From contig NC_045142.1 in NCBI RefSeq assembly GCF_008831285.2, positions 2,423,001 to 2,487,000 of the forward strand: DNA of 64,000 nt, read 5' to 3'. The notes under the pieces were generated by a model. That model made no database searches, was not told the DNA's origin, and saw only the letters and a program-made list of their open reading frames with translations. The translations under genes were made by a program, and so were the position numbers. Each line of letters starts with the position of its first letter. Within the stretch, counting starts at the first letter, position 1. This stretch comes from Nymphaea colorata (Eukaryota > Streptophyta > Magnoliopsida > Nymphaeales > Nymphaeaceae). Below, piece by piece: positions 25,793 through 36,974 of the stretch.

Positions 25793-25938
25793 CTAAGAGT
25801 TCATTTGGTAGCAAGGACGCTCTGTGAGTATCCCAAGCCATGAAACACTAGAATTAAAACATTCCATGAACCAGATACAATCTTAAGGACATATTTATAG
25901 GCTTTTATAAAATATTTTGCCACCAAACGACCTCTAAG
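25793..25938. mobile_element. 146-bp MITE with 22-bp inverted ends
   Basis: The left end starts CTAAGAGTTCATTTGGTAGC and the complement of the right end starts CTTAGAGGTCGTTTGGTGGC. They match at 18 of 22 positions. The core is AT-rich and non-coding. No clear target duplication is visible. The ends belong to the same loose GTTTGG family as those near 11.6 kb. Confidence 0.65.
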
Positions 25939-28250
25939 GGAATTAGGATTAGGTAATCTCTCCTCAAAGAAGATTGAAATCAGGTTAAGAATGTCGCCGT
26001 GAAATTTGGTTCTACCAGGTTGTCCAAGTTGTCGATGCATGTACCAACAATAAGTAGTGAAGCTACCTTGTGGCTAGCATGGGCAATGGCCCACTCCAGC
26101 CTGAGCAAGCACTTAAAAAAGTTTTAGTATGATAACGCTGGACTCAGACCGAGCTATATGCAGGGCCCACACCAGACTTAGGTTGCTACTCTGTAGTCCA
26201 ATATGTACCCAACCCATTGCAATAATCTTAACTAAAAATTCTAGCTCCACCACTGCCAACAACCTTCTGATTGAGCAAGATGAGAAGGTGAATAGGTGCT
26301 TGACCTTCGCCTGCATGAAAGGTTGGTGCACTGGGTTGAACTCTGCCTGTCATGGGAAAGCAATTCTTAGGAAACAAAAGATGTAAGTCTGGTGAACATA
26401 TTACTCTGTTTAAGAAGCATTATGAAATGACCACCATAGTTGGTTAAAGGGTAACCAAGTAATGACCTTGAATCAAGTTTCAATTCTAGCATTTGTTACT
26501 TAAGATTTTGTTAAGTCATGTTGATCTAGTAAAGCTTGGTTGTTGTTGAGGCTCATTTTCTAGTTAAACTAGAAGCAAAAAAGTTATAAAGTATAAGTTG
26601 CAGTTTTTTTTTTCTTTTTCCTGAAAAGTAGCTCCATAAAGCAACCACTATTCACTACTATGCCTTTTCAAAATGAAGGCTAATAACAAGGATGGATTGC
26701 CATGGGTGGAAGGAGTTGGCTTCCTAAGAATGCTTTTGGAGAAAAATGAGATTTGAATCTCAATAGATGCATATTATTGATCTGGAAAGTGACATTGATA
26801 CCTAGATTGGAGATTTGGACTGGGTGGGTTGAGACTCAGTTAGTACTTGTGTGACCTGGGCTCGGTTCAGTTTTGAACTTGGTATTTCATGTCGTATATG
26901 TTTTAAAAATAACATATTCTTTCTTCAAGAGATGTATTGTGATTATGTCCAGTATCTGATCGGTCTAACTTAAAAACAACATTTATAACTATATCATGTT
27001 CCTTAGGATAAGAACATGTGTATTGAAAACACGAGGTTCCTCTTATCAAACGCTTTCTTGAACTCACGGTCTTCCTCGATACTGTTCAGATCAGACGGTG
27101 TCTGGGCAAATCTAAGTCGAACCGAACCCTTTTTTTCACCAATTGGAGCACTGGGCATTTCATTTTTTTAATTGTTTATTCTCAAATTTTTCTTATTTTC
27201 GTTATTTTTTATCTATTTTTTACATTCACATACAAACTTAAATTTAATCCGATTCATAAAAAGATTGTGGTTCTGATTGGACTCAGTCGATTTTTTTATT
27301 TAAATGAAGTTATTGACCGATTCAATTTCTTAAAATTACCTCACAAATTATAGATGGCTTATTACTCCACATAACGGTTCTACTTTTCATGGATTCCCGA
27401 GGATTTTTTTTTTGGTAAGTGAGAGGAAATCCTTTTATTCGAGGTGATGCTCTTGCTATACTTCAACTTGTATATCAATATTCTTTCTACAAGACATTAT
27501 AAAAATCCGAAACGATGACCATCAGCGCACCAAATACACTTAGATTCTGATTAGCAGTTAAGAGATTAACAAGGGGCGGTTACTTGGATCTTCAGTTATC
27601 CATACCCATAATAATTAGTGCACATTTAACTATGATTAATTAAACTATTTCCTAAACAACAATTTTCTCATGTTAAATTAAATAACTCCTATTCTTGGCT
27701 AACGTAGTTTTTCTTTATTATTCAATTTAAGACAGACAAGTCTGATCTTCCCACACATGTAAATTTGTCAACCGTATCCGCAGCCTAAATATCTTGGCTC
27801 ACAATGAGTTTGTTTGACTTAATAATTTAATTTATGACTTATTAACTTTGAGTTAATTTATTATTTTAGAATATAGTATAATTTTGACTTGATAATTTAG
27901 TTTCAACTTAATAAGCCTTAGTAGTTAACGTATGTAACATCTCATATATAAGTTTAGTCCTGCATTAAATATTATTAAAAATTTTAAGAGGCTTATAAGG
28001 GTATATTGCCTTTGTCGTAGTTTTTTTACGCTAAAATTTACATGGTTCATCAAACAAGTCGGATCTTTTACATTTCAGAATCAAATTCCGGTACAATAAG
28101 ATCGGGTATGAATTCCACCCGTTTAGCCACGAACCGGGCGTGCATCTGAAATACGAAATGTCCGTAGCAAAAATCCGAATTTTGGTGAAAGTATAAGGGG
28201 TATCTTGTAAAATAATATCATTTCCACCCTAGTGTCCAGACACAAAAGGA

Positions 28251-28266
28251 GGGGGGGGGGGGGGGG
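28251..28266. repeat. G16 homopolymer upstream of CysRS
   Basis: Sixteen consecutive G residues about 140 bp before the CysRS start codon, in the likely promoter or 5'UTR. Its exact length is probably unreliable in sequencing. It could form a quadruplex or simply vary in length. Confidence 0.9.
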
Positions 28267-28407
28267 CGCGTGATTCGGCGCGTACTTCCGTTACTTTTTC
28301 TCTCTCTGGGTGCCTGCAGAGGAGACCACAGGGGACGAAGGGAGGGGCTGGAAGAAGGAGGAGAAGCACGAAGGAAACTCAGAGCGGGTCAAGCTGCAGA
28401 GAGGGGG

Positions 28408-31400
28408 ATGGAGGGAGAGGAATTCCAACTCCACAACACAATGACGAAGCAAAAGGAGCCTTTCCGCCCTAGGGTTCCGGGGAAGGTCGGGATGTACGTC
28501 TGTGGCGTTACGGCCTACGATCTGAGCCATATCGGCCATGCCCGAGTATACGTCGCCTTCGACGTCCTCTACAGGTCCTTCCTTTTTCTCTTCTTTCCGG
28601 ACAGTCGAATCCCTTGAAATTTTTCGGCGGTCAACATTTTGTGGAGTTTATGGTTTTGAACTTCGCTGTTTGCTTTTTTTTAATGCGTTTTTTTTTCTTG
28701 TTTGGGGAAAGCGAAGGTGATTTGTCATTTACTTGCTCTTACTTCTCCTTTCTACTCCTCCTTTAAAGAAATTGAAAATTGATTTTGTTCTATTGTAAAG
28801 TTTCTAAAAATCATATGCTTCAGACAAGCGGTGATGGTTGTGCTTCTGGCTGAGCAAGTATCAAAAAGCGAAGTTGATTATGAGTCTGGGTTCTCTCTGT
28901 TTTGGTATAAATGTTGTGGCATGTGAAGTTTGTGAGCGCTGGATCTTAGTGTTGGTTGCTTACTAATTAGTTTATTTGTGATGATGCTTGTTTTTACAAA
29001 TTTCGACTGCTTTTTTTATTTGCCAATTGTGAGAATTTAGTGGTCGTTCACCTGGTCGACGTTTAGTCCTAATAGAATCTTGTTCTGTATTGGATATCGA
29101 GGAGCAGATATCTCAAGCATTTAGGATATGAAGTAAATTATGTGCGTAACTTCACAGATGTAGATGACAAGGTAAGCTAACGGAACTTTTCTTTTTTTTT
29201 GGTTCATTAAGATCCATGACATCTTTGTGTTGAATGATATTCCTTATTTTGTTGTTCTCAATATAGAGGTTTTATATACTGTGTAAAGAGGTTTGTTAGT
29301 CTGATTGGTTGACGGAGCAATTTAGGTAATCAAGGCCAACCGGAGGGAATGATATTTTACATTCATATGAAGTTTGATACGAGGGTCACAGTTCCTCAAA
29401 CAGCTGCCTGACATTTAATGCGTTTATTGTTTATACTAGAAGTGGGACTTTCTTTGTGACATTTTCTAACAATATCACCTACAGACATTTACCGTTAACA
29501 CAAGTTATTTTCTTTTGAACTTGATGCCTCTAGGTAGAAGTGCCTTTGGAGCCTTTAGTACTCTTTCTTTTGGCTAGGAGCCTAGGATGCCTAATAGGGA
29601 ACATGATGTTGCAACAATTCTGACTGTGATTTAGAGAGCATTGCCAATGGCCAGCTTTATTGCCTCTATGCATTGTCACATTAAACGGGTACGGGTATTA
29701 TACGGCGAAGAAAAAAATGGGTATAATACGGCAAAGTTATATATCTCGAAAATAAAACGGGAAAAAGACGGCAAATTTTTAAAAAATAAATAAAAATCCT
29801 GATAATTATATAAAAAGAAAGTAAATGAGAAATTAAAAAAAACAGTGAAAAATCACTAGATAAGCAACAAATTAAAATTAGATAATGAAAACTAACAGTC
29901 TAACAAATGCATAAGCATAACTAACAAATGCATAACTAACAAAATGACTAGATAAGCAACATGCATTGATGCATACGGCAACAAGAAAATGCAGGGGAAA
30001 TAACTTAAAGTCTTAAAAAGAGAAAAAAACAAACCAAAACAGCTAAATAGAACATGGAAAGAGAACCTGTCACCGTTCGAATGAAAAAGAGACTTCAACC
30101 GAATGAAAACGAGATGGAGACAAAGGAAGTCGAATCTTGAATGCCCTCCTCTGCAGCCGGATGAAAATGAGAAGAAGACGATCAGACCAGACGAAACCAG
30201 CCGAATGTCGAATGCCCTGCTCTTTAGAGTTCAGATTCTTCAGAATAATCTCGAACGCCTCTCTGTCTCGAACGGTCGAAGAGAAGACTCACGAAGAATG
30301 ACGGAAGAAGAACTCAAAACGTCGAAGACTCACGAAGAAAACTCGTCGATTTCAAGTTTTTAACCCTAAGCCCTCTTTTGCTATGTGAAAATACTCTTTT
30401 GCCACTAAAAGGTCGAACAAGTTTGAAAAAAAACAAATGTTTTAAACAATATTACAACTGTGCCATTTTCATTCTTGGACCGTTAAAGGAAAACGCGAGA
30501 CGCGTTTTATACGCGTTTTTTAAAATTTGCCGTTTTTTTTAAAAAGACGCGTTTTATTCCCGTTTTTTTCGGCTGAAGTGTTTTTAGCATATAATACGCG
30601 TTTTTTTCAATATAACGCCGTTTTTTGTGACAACTATGCATGGTATCCTTTGAGACCTGAGCCTCTTTTCCCACAGAGAAACAATTATTCATGCATGACA
30701 TAAGCCTCTTTCGTGTCATCTACTTACTCTATAACTTGTCATGTTTCAAAGCAACCGTGATCTGAGGCTTCCATTCACGTGCAGGCCAGTTAACAATCAA
30801 GTCAGCGGAAGATTAAAAATGTCTCCTTGATCCAAATTATCTAAACTAAGAAAAAGTTAAAAAATCATGTGAATAAAGGTTGTAGTTCATGTTTATTCTT
30901 ATAATTATCTATAGTCATGATTCTTCAGTGTCTGTTAGGCCAGTAGAGGAAAGCTAATTGATTGAGTCCATTGCTATCCAGCAATTTATTCAAGCTTGTT
31001 GAATCTAGGACTGATACATTCATGAAAATTTGGACCTGTGAAATCATTTAATTCTTTGTAAATGGTTCTCTATGGAACCAAAATAGCATACTCAGGTTGC
31101 ATAAGTTGATAGCATGTGTACAAAATAGGACTGGGAACACCTCTAGTCAGACTCTGACCTAGTCAACATAGAACTGATGGCGTATTTTTGTCCATGACAC
31201 CTGAAAATTAACAGTCAAATCCAGGTCAGATATTCAACAGAAATGATTCTTAGTTGTCCAATTAATAGTAGTACTGATTCTGTAAAAAGTTTCCATAATA
31301 TTTCCAAAAGTTGAATGCATACCATATCTCAAATCCTGTGGATTTCTCTCTGTCCATTTCGTTTAAACCGCTTAAGCACATAATACATAGTTTCTGAGAT

Positions 31401-34400
31401 GCCTTTTTGAGCTTTTAGTATATCCCTCATTATATTTATGCCCATTTGACTCGCGATTTGATTAAACAGTGAGTTGAGTTAGAGAAAAAGATGAAATATT
31501 TTATATGGTTGATAGCCTAATTGAGCTGTGAGAACATGGATGGGGGTTGGTGGAGTTCTCTCACAATATCACATTTGAGCTATAATAGAATTCTGAAACC
31601 AAGTTAAGTTTTGATTCAGTAGGGTGGTCATTTTGAAGCAATCCCGCAAATGCATTCTTTCTGAATATGGAATTTGCCCATGTCTGTGAGAAAAATAGAA
31701 TATCAGTTAAACAGAATGCAATTCAAGGTTCTATAGAGTTTTTTCCCCTTAAAGAGAAGGAATATGTGTACCTTTAGTTGTTTTGTGGCATCACTTGCTG
31801 GCAGTATTTATTGATCTACTTTATCACCTTTTCTAGTTAGCTCCTCTATATACATTTGAAGAACATTTTTGTAGCATATTCTCACAGAATGTGCTTATGC
31901 AAAACTATATGTCCAATTATATTTTGGGTTTAACTGTTTTCCTTTTTCTTTTCTGAAATTGGTCTTGCTTGTTGTTGTCTGTAAAGGTAGTAGGATATAT
32001 TCTTCTTGTGTCTTCTTCCTGAGTAGCTCTGACATTGTTTTTTATGGGTGAGATTCATCTAATATTTCTCAGTGCTCTTGACTATGTTTAGTTTTCATGG
32101 TGCACATACTGCTGTGTTTTCCTTGATGATCAACCTCATCTGTGAAGGTTAATAATTCTATAGATAATCCGAAGGGCAAATGAGCTAGGTGAAGATCCAA
32201 TAAGCTTGAGTGCTCGGTTTTGTGAGGAGTTTCTTCTTGATATGGCTGACCTTCAGTGCCTGCCTCCTACAGTCCAACCTCGTGTATCTGATCACATACC
32301 TCAGATCATTGAAATGATACAAAAGGTACTGCACATTGTAATCTATTGTAATTCAATTGAAATATGATTACGACATTTCATATCTGGGCAAATATTGGAT
32401 ATCATACGATCTTTTTAACCTTTTAGTCCAGAATTCTGTTGGATGTACTTTGAAACATGCTTTTAATTCTGTCACTGGTGCTGTATGTGTGGTCTGAAAG
32501 AGGGCATACAAAAATTTGGGCTCTCTTAATTTTGAGTTGTTTATTTGCCTTTTCACTGGGTAGCCAGCATATGCTTGTTTAGCATAAGTATTCTACTTCT
32601 CTCAACCACTGTTTTAGTCTGAGTAGCAGCTATACGTGTAGGCAATTAAATTTGTAGCTTTTATGCCAGCTTCATGCATGTTGACGTTGATTTCTTTTAT
32701 CATTTTCTTTGAGCCTTTTGAGATGTTGCTCTCTCAGTCTTTTCATTTTTTTCCCAATGAATGAGTTTATGAGGTGAGCCTACTCCCTCCGAATTTCAAC
32801 ATCAGGCTAACACACTTATTTAATGAAATGAGCAAGCTTGAGTCTAGGCTTATCCTTGTTTTCTCAAGAGTGTCATGTTTGACAGTTCGACCTAAGCATC
32901 ATAATCTCATTAAAGTTCATGTTGTTGTAAGTATGCACAAGAACTTGTTAATGTATATTTCTCTTGACACAGTTATGACTTGCATTGTCTTATATCAAAC
33001 TAAAATACAGGTACTTCTTAGTTTATTCATTGGGTAAAGTTTGTTGAATCAAGCTTGAGCTTAGCTGATCTAGCAAAACTGGTTCTGCTTAGGTATATGT
33101 TTCCCAACCAAGTCTAAAAAGCTGGTTGCATGTTAACATCAAGGTTGCTCATAATGTTGCTAATGTTCTTCTTTTGGCAGCAAAAAGTAGTTGCTGGCCA
33201 TTTAAGGGATGTCCATTATATATACTTGGCCAAATTTTCAATTGAAAAATGCTTGTTCTGATGGGTATAAAAGTAGGTGCTCTTTGGTTTCCCTATTCAG
33301 TATGCAATATCTTGTTACTGGAAGTTGTTTTTTATGATACTTGTTTGTTGATAGATCATCGATAATGGATGTGCCTATGTGCTAGAAGGGGATGTGTATT
33401 TCTCCGTTGACAAGTCTCCTGATTATGGTCGGTTATCTGGGAGGAAACTAGAGGATAATCGAGCTGGGGAACGTGTTGCTGTGGATGAAAGAAAAAGAAA
33501 CGCTGCTGACTTTGCTCTGTGGAAGGTAGGTTACTCATGGCAGTAATTTCATTTATGTTTTCAATGGAATTTGTAATCTGGCTTTCATGTTGGATAATTT
33601 GTTTTGAATGCCAAATTATCTTCAATCATTTCAGTCAGCAAAGCCTGGTGAACCAACGTGGGACAGCCCTTGGGGACCAGGTAGACCAGGGTGGCACATT
33701 GAGTGCAGCGCCATGAGTTCTCAGTACCTGGGCCATGCTTTTGACATCCATGGTGGTGGGATGGACCTGATATTCCCTCATCATGAAAATGAGATTGCTC
33801 AGAGCTGTGCTGCCTGCCCAGAGAGCAATGTTAGTTACTGGGTGCATAATGGTTTTGTCACTGAGAACAAGGAAAAGATGTCCAAGTCTCTGGGAAATTT
33901 TTCACGATTCGTACGGTAAGGTCAAATTTTCTAGCTGATGAGAACTAATATTATTTCTCTGCTTATGTCCTGCCATGTCTCCATGCATAAAGTTTGTAAT
34001 GTATCTGTTAAATGTGTAGGTCACTGAAAGATATCATCCACTTGCTCTGAGGCTTTTCTTGATGGATACTCATTATCGCTCTCCTGTTAATTATTCGGAA
34101 GCTCAACTAGAAAGTGCATCAGACCGTCTATTTTATATTTATCAGGTATATTGCATTCTTATCATTGATTATGACCTAGAATCAACTCCCTTTGGGCATG
34201 AGCCAGCATGCATTATGCATGCCTGCATGTTATGGCTTTTGGAAGTCTCAAGTATGTGTTGTTTTCAGACATTGCATGATTGTGAAGCAACTTTATCGCA
34301 ATTTCAAGATAAACCTCCCAATGGGCGTGTTACACCTGATACAAAGAATTGCATTGACAAGTTCCGGAGGGATGTTGAGTCTTCAATGGCAAATGACCTG

Positions 34401-34964
34401 CACACAAATGATGTGTTAAAGGATCTTTGGGACCCACTTAAGGCCATGAATGCTCTTAACTCGGGCAAGGTATGTATTGTATCACTTGATTCTATTCTCT
34501 ATGTTCCTAGTTTAGGTAATTCAATCAGCTTCACTTGTATTCAGGGAGGGCAGAAGCAGCAGGCTTCTCGTATCTTGTCCCTGATCGCATTGGAAAAGGA
34601 AGTGAAGGACGTTCTGACCATCCTTGGACTGATATCGACATCACCATGTGAGGTATGCTACATGCTTGAGGAATTACGAAAGGCTGATTTGCTTCCTGAA
34701 ACATGATCAAAATTTTCTCCTGAAATAAAACAGGTCTTACTGCAACTGAGAAACTTGGCACTCAAGAGGGCACAACTGACAGAAGAGCAGTTGCTTCAGC
34801 GAGTTGAAGAAAGAGTTGCAGCAAGAAAGAACAAGGAATATGAGAAGTCTGACAAAATAAGGAACGAATTGGCAAAGCTTGGGATAGGCCTAATGGATAA
34901 CGATCCAAGGGGAAGAATCTGGATACCGATTGTGCCACCTGAAAAGGAGGCGGCTGCTGCTTGA
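28408..34964 (+). CDS. Cysteinyl-tRNA synthetase, organelle-type (nine exons, frame break)
   Basis: Class I enzyme that charges tRNA-Cys with cysteine. Exons: 28408-28574, 29108-29171, 32164-32325, 33355-33525, 33635-33915, 34020-34145, 34269-34469, 34545-34652 and 34734-34964; about 503 residues. Visible motifs are C32 and HIGH (41-44), WHIEC with C212, PHHENE (H237, E241; with C32 and C212 the expected zinc ligands), and KMSKS (269-273). The text [18 protein letters not shown] and VLTILGL resembles the plant organellar enzyme more than the cytosolic ones. Two oddities: no AUG-initiated transit peptide precedes residue 1, and exon 5 appears one T short in a T run (33898-33902). The frame therefore does not join exon 6 with the obvious donor at 33916, though a weaker donor at 33911 would keep the frame. 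Identity is firm; the exact product of this allele is uncertain. Confidence 0.92.
29172..32163 (+). other. Large CysRS intron 2
   Basis: A 3.0-kb GT-AG intron between the DVDDK-encoding exon and the exon beginning IIRRANELG. It hosts a 961-bp transposon (29,673-30,633). The rest is T-rich intronic sequence without other features that I can identify. Confidence 0.85.
29673..30633. mobile_element. 961-bp non-autonomous element with 7-bp target duplication
   Basis: Begins TTGTCACA and ends TGTGACAA, an 8-bp perfect inverted terminus, flanked by CTATGCA on both sides. Both ends carry sub-terminal acggc/acggg words next to A/T runs (tattatacggcg on the left, taacgccg on the right), so the inverted similarity extends loosely inward. 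An 86-codon plus-strand frame inside (30103-30363) has no known domain. The superfamily is uncertain: a 7-8 bp duplication fits hAT, and a longer one would suggest a Mutator-like origin. Confidence 0.7.
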
Positions 34965-36970
34965 ACACACCATTTGCTCCATTTGCAAGAGCCCGTGTTT
35001 TCTAGTGCTCTTCCACAACCATCTGATGTCCATTTCAGTTGGCTTCCATGCATAATCACAAGGAGGCTTGTATTCTTACACAACCTGATTTGTACTCCAG
35101 CCATAATCCCTCATTTTAAGCACATTACAGTGGGAAACCATACTATGATAGTGTCATTTTTGCTAGGCTTCCTTTTTTAGTTGGCACCATGATAGCATCT
35201 TTTATTCAACTATTAGTGTTAAAGAAAACGAGGGTGTTTATTGTTTTGACCTCTGTCCTTGCTGAGCGTTGTTTTGGTACATTGTCATTTTTAGTATGAC
35301 ATACAATGTAATCTACTGTTTCATCCTATAACTTGAGCAGCCATCTGCCAAGATATCTATATAAGTTTGCGCATGATGCCCTTTTTTGCTTTGGGTCAAC
35401 ACTATCTGTGTGAATCATATGCTTGAACTGTGACGCCTGACAATTTCATGGTTGCCGTTGAGGAAAGGAGTTCTATGAAGCAGTTTAAGAAATCTGATGT
35501 TGCAGATGTTTCTCAGTAGTCTACTAAATTTAGTGATTTGTAGTTTAATGTTTTCTCCTTCTTGGTTGGGTAGATAAGGTTGAAAGCATATCTTTACAAG
35601 AATATGTTGAGAGATGCACCATTGGTATCAGAAGTTGGATCTTGGTGCAACTGCTTTATCAAATTGTCGCCGGTCTCAGATACTGATGATTTGGATCAAC
35701 CAAGACCCAACTGATATCTTGTATGAGCACACTTGCGGTCATGTACTTGCGCAGCATTTGCTCCAGGCTGCAAGCGGATTCAGATCGCCCGCTTTTGTTC
35801 AACTGGGTATCTAAGTTACACTCAACCACACTGCTGGATCCATGATTGTGAACCAAAATGGCAAAACTCAAAACTCTTTTGGAGCTAATGCGTGATATAG
35901 GCCAGAGTACTGGCTTCGCAAACTTGACTACGACGAGGTGAGACATCCAAAGAATCTATAAAGGCCAAAAGTTGGATGTTCAAGTGGGTATCCTTTTCTG
36001 CAAAGCCTAAGGAAAGAGAAAACATTCTATGGGGGCAATACAGAGACCTCTCCTGAAACGACGAAGTCACACATTGGTTTACCCAGGTAAAATTAAACAA
36101 AACAAAAAACAGAAAAAGAAAACCCCCAAAAAGAAAGGCTGGGTGCACGGATCATTTTGGAGCCAAAACTGTACAAGCCATCCCTCTGCTCTACTCCCAC
36201 ATCTCAGAACCATACCCAACTTTTCAAACTCGATATAAGAATTTCGCGGCCCAGAGGTTACTAGTCATTCTTAGTCCAGAGCCCAGAAGTAGAACCCATG
36301 ACAGTTGGTTCTAAAAAGTTTGAATATTGAGGTAACTGACCAACAGATGAGGAAATGGACCCAAATGTTCACATGGGGAAGGACCAAATGGTAATAAAAG
36401 CACTTGACGCTTTGAATGTGAGCAATTGCTCTATCATATTCATCCATGGCTTTTAATGCTGTCAGTGCACTCTCATCACCTGCTACTGCTAATGAATGAA
36501 CTTCTCTTTCATTAAAAAAAAATGCTGTCAGTTCACACTTTAGCTTTCATGATCACTGTTCCAGAGCAGAGGCAACAACAACTGCAGCCTTGGGCATTCA
36601 TTGTGTACAACTTAGAACAAGCAGTGCGCATTCAGATAATCATGTCAGCATGATCATGCTACTGAGGTCTAGAGTTTAGGTCTAATCAAGCAGCTCAAGT
36701 CCCGAGACATTTAAAATCATTACACGCGGATCCTCCAACACCGAGATTAATGGATTTGTTAGAAACAATACAAAAGTAAGTAAACTCTCATCTATTTGAT
36801 TAAAAATTAAGGGAGACAACTCAGCCTATGTACACAGTAGTTGCTGTCATGGCAGCCAGCAAAGGCCTGAACACCAAAAAGCAACCCTTTCATACCATGA
36901 ATTCGCGGGCTCCCAGCAAAACTCTTGAGATCTCAAATTCATGGCCACCAAACAGAAAAACAAGGAATTG
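34965..36970. other. CysRS 3' flank and tail-to-tail intergenic region
   Basis: The first ~250-350 bp probably form the CysRS 3'UTR, and the last stretch before 36975 the RopGEF 3'UTR, since the genes converge. Between them I see no gene, transposon ends or RNA gene. Confidence 0.5.
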
Positions 36971-36974
36971 TAGT

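Larger units (their letters stand above)
24800..28000. other. Intergenic region with small transposon remnants
   Basis: No gene seen. It holds at least two MITE-like units (25203-25640 and 25793-25938) and, near 26080-26260, sequence related to the gctccgcccc repeat family (tctagctccaccac). The remainder is AT-rich sequence that I cannot assign. Confidence 0.5.
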
